Of a stretch of DNA of 64,000 nt, positions 46,923 through 56,600 are shown piece after piece. The position numbers and the translations under genes are program-made. Source of the stretch: Artemisia argyi (lineage: Eukaryota > Streptophyta > Magnoliopsida > Asterales > Asteraceae); contig CM060692.1 of NCBI GenBank assembly GCA_030686995.1, forward strand, positions 15,543,465-15,607,464, written 5' to 3'. The notes beneath the pieces were generated by a model that was given only the letters and a program-made list of their open reading frames with translations, ran no database searches and had not been told where the DNA came from. How positions within the stretch are numbered: the first letter of the stretch is position 1; each line of letters opens with the position of its first letter.

Positions 46923-49057
46923 ATGGGTAAAGCTAAACCCGACAAGAATCGACCTTTCACAGTCAACCTAAAACATGAGGGTCTATTCACAATAAAACCG
47001 TTTGGTTATATGAACTATGATGAGAAGCAAATTACGGATCTTAGCTTTGAAGGTATGTCATGTGTTGAACTCTTTGATGTAGTTAGTCATTTAGTGCATA
47101 ATCCACTTAGGAGACTTTATTATTGCAAAGTAGGAACCCCATTAAGGATAGGTATTAAGGAGATTAGGAATGATGATGATGTTCAGGCATTTGTAGCATG
47201 TGGTTATGAATCAAAATGGGTTGTTGACTTGTATGCTGAACATCTAGATGAAGATGCTATACAATGTAGGAACAGAACAGAAGCCATAGAAACAGATGAG
47301 GGATATGAGTCTAGTGGTTACTATTGTTCTAGTGATGAGGAGGAAGACCTAGGTGATGTTGAATTCTTTCATGAAACTGACCAAAATGTTGAAATTAAGA
47401 GTGTGTCTACAAAAGACCCATTTCTTAATAAATTGTGCTCTAATAGTGGTGAGTTTAAGGGTTCAATTGATAAACCAATCAATGTTAATGACATAGAAGT
47501 ATTAGAAGACCCACAACCTGTTGATACTAAGTATGTAGCTAAGCCACACATCATTTATCCTAGGCATGATCCTACCCAGGATTGGGATAAAATGGAACCT
47601 GTTCTAGGAATGAGATTTGAGTCAAATGAACAACTAAAACTTGCTTTAGCCAACTATGGTGTCCACAATGGATATCAATTATGGTTTGAAAGGAATGATT
47701 GGAAGCAGTTGTTAGTGAATTGTGGTAGGGATGTAGAAGCAGGTAGATGTGCTGGGGCTGCAACTTTAAAAAAAAGATCACAACAGAAAAACTTAAAAGA
47801 TGGTGAGGGTTGTTCTAAAGATGGGGAGGGTACTTCTAAGTCAATTGGAAATGTTACTAAAAAGAGTAGAGTTAAAAGAAAACCTGTTAAGTTAACTGAT
47901 GATGAAAAAGATGTTTGTGGTTTTAGATTGTTTGCTTCATGGATGTCAACTGAGAATTCTTTCCAAATCAAATCCTTAAAACCCAAACACAAATGTTCTA
48001 GGAACTATAACTTAGGAAGCTTGGTGACCTACAAATGGATAGCACACCATTTTGCCAAGGAACTCATTGAAGACCCATTCATTCCCTTGTTAAAAATGCA
48101 AACAGAAATTAGGGCAAAGTATCATATTAATGTCAGTGTTGGGCAATGCCAGAGAGCAAAACAGAGGGCATTATTTGATTATGAAGGTGGGTTGAAAGAA
48201 CATTATGCAAGATTGTGGGAGTATAGGAATGCTGTACTTGATACAAACCCAGGCAGCACATGTGTTTTAGATGATGAAGAAACATCTTCTGGAATACATT
48301 ATTTTAGAAGATTTTATGTCTGCTTCAAAGGTGTGAGAGATGGTTGTTTTGCAGGTTGTAGAAAGGTAATAGGTTTGGATGGCTGTTTTCTGAAACATAA
48401 ATGTAGAGGTGAGTTGCTTGTTGCTATGGGGAGAGATGCTAATAATCAAATGTACCCAATAGCATGGGCTGTTGTTAAGGTTGAAAACTATGATAATTGG
48501 CAGTGGTTCTTGGGTTTAGTATGTGAAGATCTCAAGTTGCATCAGGGTAATGGTGTAACAATCATTTCAGATTCTCACAAGGTATGTTAAATTTGGTTAT
48601 GTATCTACATTCTAACTGCTTAACTTAGGTTGGAGCACTAATGAATTTGTTATGAACTAATACAGGGTCTAGAAAATGCAGTGAGTGACTTCCTTCCTAA
48701 TGCAGAACATAGAAAGTGCACAAGACATTTATATGCTAATTTTAAAAGAAAATTCAGTGGAGTGGAGTTACAAAAACTGTTTTGGCAAGCTGCTTCTACC
48801 TCTGTGCAAGATAAGTTCTACTCAAAGATGGAAGAATTGAAGGTTGTCAACCAAGAGGCATATGATTACCTGATACAGAGGAACCCTAACAGTTGGAGCA
48901 GAGCTTTCTTCAGTGTGGACAGCAAGTGTCCAAATTTTGAGAATGGAATATGTGAGAGTTTCAATAGGGCCATTCTGGTACAAAGGACAAAGCCTATAAT
49001 AACAATGCTTGAGGACATCAGATTATATGTGATGCAGAGACTAGTGGCCATGAATAG
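46923..49057 (+). pseudogene. MULE transposase, 5' part (copy 2)
   Basis: Exon 1 46923-48581, intron 48582-48665, exon 2 from 48666, cut at 49057 by the Gypsy element and resumed at 59372. One residue differs from copy 1 (Ala for Val in the EYRN-VLDTN region). Domains as in copy 1: acidic N-terminus, MuDR-type domain, DDE-type catalytic core with Asp in GLDGCF, Asp in SDSHK and Glu in CESFNR. The enzyme would cut at the inverted repeats and move the element; here it is split by 10.3 kb, so no full protein can be made from a normal transcript. Confidence 0.92.
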
Positions 49058-49552
49058 TGTTGATACAAAAGTTGGGCGTACCTGGTTATTGGGCTTTGCT
49101 CTTATATCAATTCGTTCCTTAGCACCTTGTTACCAGCGTACTAAGAAAAATAGAACAACACCGTTAGACTTATCGAGGGATTGTCTCCCCCAATTAGACT
49201 CCGGCGTGAGAGTAAGTAATCGATTTAGGTTTTTGTTGAAGAGTTAGGGATTGTGTAAATCGTACCTTGAATGGGAATCGTATGATTCTATATATAGGGG
49301 CTAAGAAACCGTGTTTCTTGCTCCTTACTCTTCGCACGCGTGGTGCTTATCCGAGGTAAGGATATCTATTCCTTGAATAGATAATCCTTATCGTGTACCC
49401 GGTGGGTTAGATTGGGCCTTTGGGCTTCATGAGCCCAAAGCGTTGATACTGCGGCCCATACCATTGTCATGGTAGCCCATTCGTGATGGGCTTAGGTGTA
49501 AGTAATGTCTATCATTTGGGCTTGCGGCCCATATATAGGCTATACGTCATCA
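49058..49552 (-). repeat. Gypsy 3' LTR (copy 2)
   Basis: 495 bp. Differs from 58872-59366 at the same A/G site as copy 1 plus one private change (CCAGCG instead of CCTGCG near 49134). The private change must have arisen after the tandem duplication, because copy 1 retains the ancestral base. Confidence 0.95.
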
Positions 49553-49564
49553 TGTCCCCCCAGT
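49553..49564 (-). promoter_or_regulatory. Gypsy polypurine tract (copy 2)
   Basis: ACTGGGGGGACA on the minus strand, adjoining the 3' LTR. Confidence 0.7.
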
Positions 49565-49792
49565 CTAGTGTGCGCGGCGCATAGCCGCGGGTACTAGACT
49601 TAATATCAGCAGCGGTAAGCGTGGCGGGAGATTGAACAAATTTTTTACCGCCTTTTTGTTGTTGCAATGCACCTAATAGTTTCAAAATGGATGCCTCGAA
49701 AATCGGGGGTGGTGTCCACGTATCTCTTGGAATTCGGGAAAAAGTGCATGTACCTTTCCAACTTCTAGCCACATATTTACTGTGAGTGGGTT

Positions 49793-49844
49793 CCACGTGG
49801 ATAGGGATTAGGGTTTTTACCACTCCTATATAAGAGTCACCGCC
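49793..49844 (+). promoter_or_regulatory. promoter-like sequence of the antisense gene (copy 2)
   Basis: G-box CCACGTGG at 49793-49800 and TATATAAG at 49837-49844, with ATG 49977 downstream. Same as copy 1. Confidence 0.6.
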
Positions 49845-49976
49845 CCCCATTTTCACACTCACACAGTAAAAACACACAACCACTATTCATCTTCTTCTTC
49901 ATATTGAGAGCGTTTTTTGCAAGAAAACCTTTTAACCCTCGTAGGTAATCTTTGTGTGCGTCAACTTAGGTTTAAG

Positions 49977-52592
49977 ATGAAAATGGTCGCCCAGTTAGAG
50001 GAGTTTCGCTCTGCGATGTCTGTTGAGGACGTGATGCACTTTTCTTCCGACTATTTTGTGCCTTTGGATGTACGTCCAGAGGCGCCAGATGTCGATGCGT
50101 GTATAGCCGACTTCCCCGAAGGGAAGATAGGTTTATACACGAAATTTTTTGAGTACGCTAACTACCGCGTACCGATATCTGTATTTCTGAGCGATTTGCT
50201 CAATCACTATCGCCTTCACATCTCTCAGCTGCACTGTATAGGTGCGGCGAAGGTGTCGAATTTTGAGGTAAACTGCCGTTTACTAGCGATAGAACCAACC
50301 GTGGACTTGCTCCGCTCCTTTTACCACTCAACGTGGTCAAACGGTTGGGTGTCCTTTGCGAAGCGCCCGGGGGCGTTTCAATGTTATACGGAAAAGGTTG
50401 ACGCTCTTAAGAATTGGAGGGAATATTTCTTTTGGGCAGACGACGTGGTCTTTCCCTCCAATTTTGAGTTTTATACTCAGGCGTCCTTACCAAGGGATGG
50501 GCGTCCCGCACCCGGTTCATATAGGATTGCTGACGCGCAGACTTTAGATGCCAATCGATTGGCCATTAACCCCTATCTGGAGGAGTTTTTGGTACATGTA
50601 GGATTGAGTCGCGCTTATTTTGGCGCTGCAGATGAGGTTCCCAATTTCCTGAGTGAGGATGGCCGGGGTGGGTGTTCATCCTTTGTAATTGTTTGTAAGT
50701 TTTTCATTCTTTATCTTCGCGCATTTACCAACTAATCTTTTGTTGTTTTTTTGCTTCATTTTGATATGTGCAGAGATGGATCTATTCGCGGTGGTGAAGC
50801 TCGATAAGCCGAAGCAAGTTACCATAGGGGTTCGTCCCCTGAGGGAAGGGGAGCCGCCCCTGCTTGACGCGACCGCGGGGCATTTGACTGTTCTGCCCTC
50901 GGCGGTCCCTGAGGATACGCCCCCACTCGTGGTGACGCCTGTGCAGAGTGTAGCTCCAGAGGTAGTGGCGGAGCCTACTGAGAAGGCGGTGCCTGAAGTG
51001 GAGGTTGCGCACGAAGAGGCGCGCTCGGGGTCATCTGATAGCATCCGGATCCTGAAGCCTGAAGAGGTGCTGAGAGAGGAGGTTGCGCAGAGTTCAAAGC
51101 GCAAGGCCGAGGCTGGTGGCAGTGGTAATAGGAAGAGGCGTCGACATGTCATTGGAGACGCGGAGTCGAACGCAGAAGAGACTTCGACCTCTGGCGCTCG
51201 GTTGAAGGTGGATGACGCTTCCCCATTTTTGTAAGTGTGAATCAGTGATTTTCTCTCTTTTTTTTTTATTATTATTACTTGTTGTAATTGTTGTTTGTTG
51301 GATTTGTTGCGTAGGGATGATGGCACGAAGGATGATGAAGTTTCCTCTCCACAGAACGAAAACAAGGAGGGGGATACCCAGGCTGCTGATGGTGGTGAGG
51401 CGCAGCAACTAATTGATGAGTTGGCTGCGACTACTGCCCGTCAGGCTGAGCTGGTGGCGCAGCTGAGGGGGAAGTGTGCTGGGGAGAGTCGTGCTCTGGC
51501 CCAGAAGGAGGAGGAGTTGGGAACGCTCCGCGCGCAACTGGCGGACGCGCAAGTAGAGCTTGGGGAGTCAAGGGCGTATGCTGAGAAAATCGCCCAAGAT
51601 AAGATGAGCATTTTGGCTGACCTGCTGTATGCGAGGGCGAAGCTTGAGCAGATAAAGGCCAAGACGTCGTGGTCTGTGTCGTTTCTTGAGGAGAAAAGGT
51701 CAGAGCATTATGCTAGGCTTCAAGAGTTCAAGGAGCGCATGGAGAAGACGCTCGTGGTGTATGAGGAGAAACTGCGTGCCCTCAGCATCGAGTATGACGA
51801 GGAGCTGTACCCTCATCTTATGTCTACGATAGCCGAGCGCAGGTATTCTTACACCCTTGTCTTTTAAAATTGCTTTTCCGCCCTATTGTGTATCTTACCT
51901 TATTATCACTTTGTGAATGCAGGTGGTTGATCAGCCATGGGCTTCATCTGGCAGCTCTAAGTACTTTAGAGTCTGCGGAGGTGGTGGAAGCCTTTGGGAA
52001 GGTTGTTCACTGCGCAATGGCGCGTGGCCGTTCGCATGCCATGGAGGAGCTCCGTGAGGCCAAGTTGTTGGAGAAGGACTTGGCGGAGATTCCTGGTTAT
52101 AGCTCAACGGCGTACGACGAGCTGGTGCAGGCGATGGCGGGGCTGAAGGTTCTTAAGCTGCCGCATATAGGGAAGTTGGAGCGCGACCAAGATGACCCCA
52201 TAGATGTGCTCATGGCGGGTCTGACGTTGCAGCGTCATCTTGGGGAGAATGCAGAAGAGGAGTTAGATTATTATCTAAAACCTGATGTCTCGCAGCTTCA
52301 ATTCCCAGTTTTTGCGCGGCCCCGTGATATCCTCAAGCCTTTTGCACTGGAGAAGGAAGTCCCCTTGAAGGAGGTGCTAGAGCGTCACGAGCAAAGGGTT
52401 GCCATAAAGAAGGGTATTAAGGGCAAGGCTGTGATGTGCGGCATCGGTGCTGCGCACCTTCCTCGATCTGATGGCGTTGCTGTGAGTGTTCCAACTGTGT
52501 CGCTCAAGGATGCTATAACTTTGAGTAAGCTGAAGGAGGCGGGGAGTTCCGCCGCTCCAGAAGAGAGCCATGATCATCGCCATAGCATATAG
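49977..52592 (+). CDS. Gypsy antisense spliced gene (transposase_28-type protein)
   Basis: Four exons: 49977 to about 50685; about 50774-51230; 51315-51842; 51923-52592 (TAG). The junctions of exons 2/3 (TTTTT|GTAAGT, GCGTAG|G) and 3/4 (CGCAG|GTATTC, ATGCAG|G) keep phase; the first junction is less certain. The product is ~780 residues: an N-terminal 'putative gypsy type transposon' domain (residues ~40-200, LYTKFFEYANYRVPISVF to WADDVVFP), a Pro/Glu/Val-rich linker with an NLS-like RKRRRH patch, a coiled coil of ~100 residues (LAQKEEELGTLRAQLADAQ), and an alpha-helical tail. No catalytic residues recognised; role unknown. I rejected the TTG-initiated extension at 49917 in favour of the first ATG. 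The gene opposes gag-pol, so its transcript would overlap the 3' LTR side. Confidence 0.8.
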
Positions 52593-53210
52593 GTTGTTTG
52601 TAAATTTATGTATTTTTCCTTGTAATTTAATAAATATGGAATAAGATACATTTTGTTATAAGTTTGTAACTTAAATATACTTGCATTGTTTGCTAAGTTT
52701 GATTATTTTACTAAGTCTTTTAAGTGCGTGACTTAAATATACTTGCATTGTTTGCTAAGTTTTATTATCTGACCAAGTGTCTTGGCTCGTTATGTTGCTA
52801 AGCTCGTACAGTGTACTTGGTATATGCGCATCCGTCGTAGGGTGCGCACGCGAATCTTACCTCAACGTCTCGAGAGTAAGGCGCTTAGCAAGGATTCATG
52901 ATCCAATGTTGATGGGTTTGCAACCCTCTTATTCAACAAGTCAATTAGTAGGTTAACTTATCCTGTATGCCTTCGTGGGTCTTTAAGTGGTGCATGCACG
53001 CCATGTAGGCAAAAATATAAGATAGACAATATTGACATATATGCAATAAAGTAAAAGTGCGCTATGGAGTTAGCTAGAAACCATAACATTTTATTAATAC
53101 TTGCAAGTTTATTGAAAAAATAGAAAATATAATTCCTAAAAAAGAAAAGAAAGACAAACACTTATTGGGCACCTCGTAGGGTGTGAGGGTGTTTGTGTGA
53201 GGGCCGTAGC
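52593..53210. other. non-coding gap between convergent Gypsy genes
   Basis: Holds the 3' ends of the antisense gene and of pol. ACTTAAATATACTTGCATTG occurs twice (about 52670 and 52731) in a ~61-bp direct repeat. AATAAA-type polyadenylation signals are present near 52629 (AATAAATATGG). No protein. Confidence 0.6.
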
Positions 53211-53696
53211 CTAAAAGTAACATTTTTTGAGATTACAGATGTTCCAAGTGCGCGCCAGGTCATGACCTTCCATATCGCGCAACCTGTATGCGCCGTTGCC
53301 GAGCGCGTCCGTGACCTCATAAGGTCCTTCCCATTTGGGTCCGAGCTTGCCTGTGTCTTCTGCGTGGCTTGCGTCATTGGCGCGGTAAACAAAGTCCCCT
53401 GGTCTGAATGAAGTGTTTTTGACTTTTGCATCATAATACTTCTTCATTTTTGCCTTAGCCTTTGCTTCTCGTATAGCTGCACGTTCGCGTCTTTCTTCCA
53501 GTATATCTAAGTCTATGCGCCGTTCCTCATCATTTGTTGTGACGTTGACCTCTGCTGTGCGTATAGTGGGCATTCCTATCTCAGCTGGTATGACGGCTTC
53601 TGTTCCATAGACTAAGGAAAATGGCGTGTCGCCAGTACTGGTTTTGATTGTCGTGCGATGCGCCCATAAGACATGCGAGAGCTCATCTACCCATCT
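53211..53696 (-). pseudogene. Gypsy integrase C-terminal part, after an in-frame stop
   Basis: The frame of the large gag-pol ORF continues open after TGA 53697-53699 down to the stop at 53211. It encodes the end of the integrase region, with the usual WAHRTT and TPFSLVYGTEAVIP blocks and a C-terminal chromatin-side module (KLGPKWEGPYEV, then GAYRLRD). It is separated from the upstream ORF by a single stop only, so the damage is slight. Confidence 0.85.
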
Positions 53697-56600
53697 TCAT
53701 TTGTGTCTGTCCAGGCGCGCTTTTATTCCTTCGCCTAGACTGCGATTGGCGCGCTCAACTAGGCCATTGGTTTGTGGGTGTTTGACTGAAGCAAAGTGTT
53801 GTGTGATGTTCAAATTGGTGCACCAATCTTTGAATGGGTTATCACAGAATTGTTTTCCGTTGTCTGATACGATCTCACCTGGTAGGCCGAAGCGACAGAC
53901 AATATTGTCCCAGACAAAGCGTTTGACTTGGTTTCCCGTAATGTTCACCACAGCTTTTGCTTCGATCCACTTTGTAAAATAGTCTATGGCTACGATGAGG
54001 AATTTTATTCCTCCCGCTGCGACGGGGAAAGGTCCTGCGATGTCAATACCCCATTTGTAAAATGGCCATGGTGAGGTGATTGGTGTTAGCTCGTGTTGTG
54101 GTCGGCGCGGAATAGGCCTATGTACTTGGCAGTTGCTGCACTTTCTGATTAGGTCGCGTGCGTCGCGGTGCATTGTTGGCCAATAGTATCCTGACCTTAG
54201 AGCGCTTGCCACCACGGATCGTGGCCCTGAGTGCATACTACATGACCCAGCGTGAATTTCGCGGAGTACATAGTCTGCTTGGAGGGGTCCAACACATCTG
54301 AGCCATGGTTGTAAGAAAGATCGCCGATAGAGTACGTTGTCGCGTAATTCGAATCGTTGCGCTGTGCGCCGTATTCTTCGAGCGTCTTTATTATCTTGGG
54401 GTAGGATTCCCTTGCTAATAAATTCGATGATAGGTGTCATCCACGTAGGATCTTGTTCTTCTATCACCGTTGATATCTCCATATCCAAGATTGACTTGTT
54501 CTTTAGGGTTTCCACCAATACCTGTTTTGAAAGGTGTGCGAAGCTTGTGGATGCAATCTTGCTGAGTGCGTCCGCCTTCCTGTTATCTCCTCTAGGTACT
54601 TGTTTTATTGTGAACCTATCAAAGTTTTTGATCAAAGATTTTGTCTTATCCAGGTATTGGATCATGTGGTCGTCCTTGGCTTCGTATTCTCCTAACACGT
54701 GGTTAGCGACTAGCCGAGCATCTACATTTGCTTCTAGATTGCGTACACCCATTTGGATTGCGATGCGTAGTCCGGCTAGTAGGGCTTCATATTCTGCCTC
54801 ATTGTTTGTGGTTGTGAACTCAAAGCGTAGCGCATAGGTGAATTCCATACCTTCTGGATTTGTAAGAATAAGGCTTGCGCCTGATCCATCTGCGCATGAG
54901 GATCCATCGGTGAACAGTGTCCAAGGTTCTTGTAGATCCGTTTTAGCTGCAGATGTTGGGCTGTCGCTATCTGGCTTCTCCACGATGAAATCAGCTAAGA
55001 CTTGTCCTTTGATAGCAGTGCGCGGCCTGTATGAGATGTTGTACTCACTTATCATTACACTCCATTTTTGTAAGCGTCCTGATGCGTCTGGTTTAGAGAT
55101 AACTTGTTTAATTGGCTGATCAGTGATTACCGCGATTGGATGCGCTTGAAAGTATCTGCGCAGTCTTTTCGCTGCGAACACTAGAGCCAAGACCAGCTTT
55201 TCCATGGCACTGTAGTTAACCTCTGTCTTCTTTAAGGCTTTGCTTACAAAGTATATGGGTGTCTGGACGGAGTCTCTGTCTGTCAATAGTACTGCGCTAA
55301 CTGCTCCGTGGGTTGCTGATAAGTACATGATTAGTTCTTCCCCTGGTCGCGGTGCGACTAGTTTGGGAAGAGATGCCAGATGATTTTTAAGTTGTTGGAA
55401 AGCTTCCTCCGCTTCGTTAGTCCAGCGAAAGTCTCCCTTTTTTGTGCACTTCGTGAGTGTTTTAAAAAGGGGAAGGGATTTATCTGCTGACTTGGATAAG
55501 AAACGATTCAGCCCTGCTAACTTTCCATTCAGTGATTGGACTTCTTTGAGTGTGCGCGGGGAGGGGAGATCAATAACAGCCTTTGTCTTTTCTGGGCATG
55601 GTTTGATTCCATCGGGTTCTATTAAATATCCGAGGAACATGCCTTCAGTTGCGCCAAAGGTGCACTTTTTGGGATTCAATTTCATGTTTATCCGCCCCAA
55701 CGTTCGGAATGTTTCCTCGATGTCGCGCACCAATTCGTCCTCTGTATGGCTTTTTATAACAAGGTCGTCAACGTAGACTTCCAAGTTGCGGCCTACTTGT
55801 TTTTCGAAAGCTGTGTCCACCAGCCGTTGGTATGTCGCGCCTGCGTTCTTTAAGCCAAAAGGCATTTTTGTGTAGCAGTATACCCCTTGACTGGTGTGGA
55901 AAGCTGTTTTTTCTTCATCTTCCACTGCCATTTGGATCTGATGGTACCCTTTATATGCGTCTAGGAAGCACTTGAAGGGGTACCCACATAAGGATTCGAC
56001 CTTCCAGTCTATCTCTGGCAGTGGATAGCAGTCCTGCGGGCATGCTTTGTTGAGGTCCGTGAAGTCCACGCACATCCTCCAACTACCATCGCTCTTCTTT
56101 ACCATAACTGGGTTAGAAAGCCAGTCGTGGTAGTACACTTCGCGCATGATGCCCGCATCTACTAACTTGTGTACTTCTTCCAAAATAGCCTTTGCACGAT
56201 CTGGGGCCTGGCCGCGCTTCTTTTGTCGTATTGGAGGGTATCCTTGTCGGATTTGTAACTTGTGCTCTGTGATAGAGCGAGGTACTCCCGTCATATGCTT
56301 TGGTTCCCATGCAAAGATGTCTAGGTTCTTTTGCAAGAGTGCGCATACGGCTGCTTTACCTTTGTCAGATAAAGATCCTCCGATCGAAACTTGTTGTTCC
56401 GGATAATCTGGGTGAATAGCGACCTTTAAATTTGGCGTTTTTTCCGTGCGCTGTTCTGGAATAGTCTCCGCTTCAGTTGTTACTGCGATGCATTCTCTTG
56501 GTGGTACCGTTGTGTTATAGAGAGTGACCACTCCTCCTTCAACTGGGAATTTGAGCATTCCGTGTGCTGTGGATGGTACTGCGCGCATGGATGATATTCC

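Larger units (their letters stand above)
29875..52469 (+). repeat. tandem segmental duplication, copy 2 (22,595 bp)
   Basis: Second copy of 9176-29874, longer mainly because of the 1.9-kb element at 40158-42050 and altered microsatellites. Copy 2 runs uninterrupted into the rest of the Gypsy element at 52470, so it keeps the ancestral right flank, while copy 1 keeps the ancestral left flank. Confidence 0.95.
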
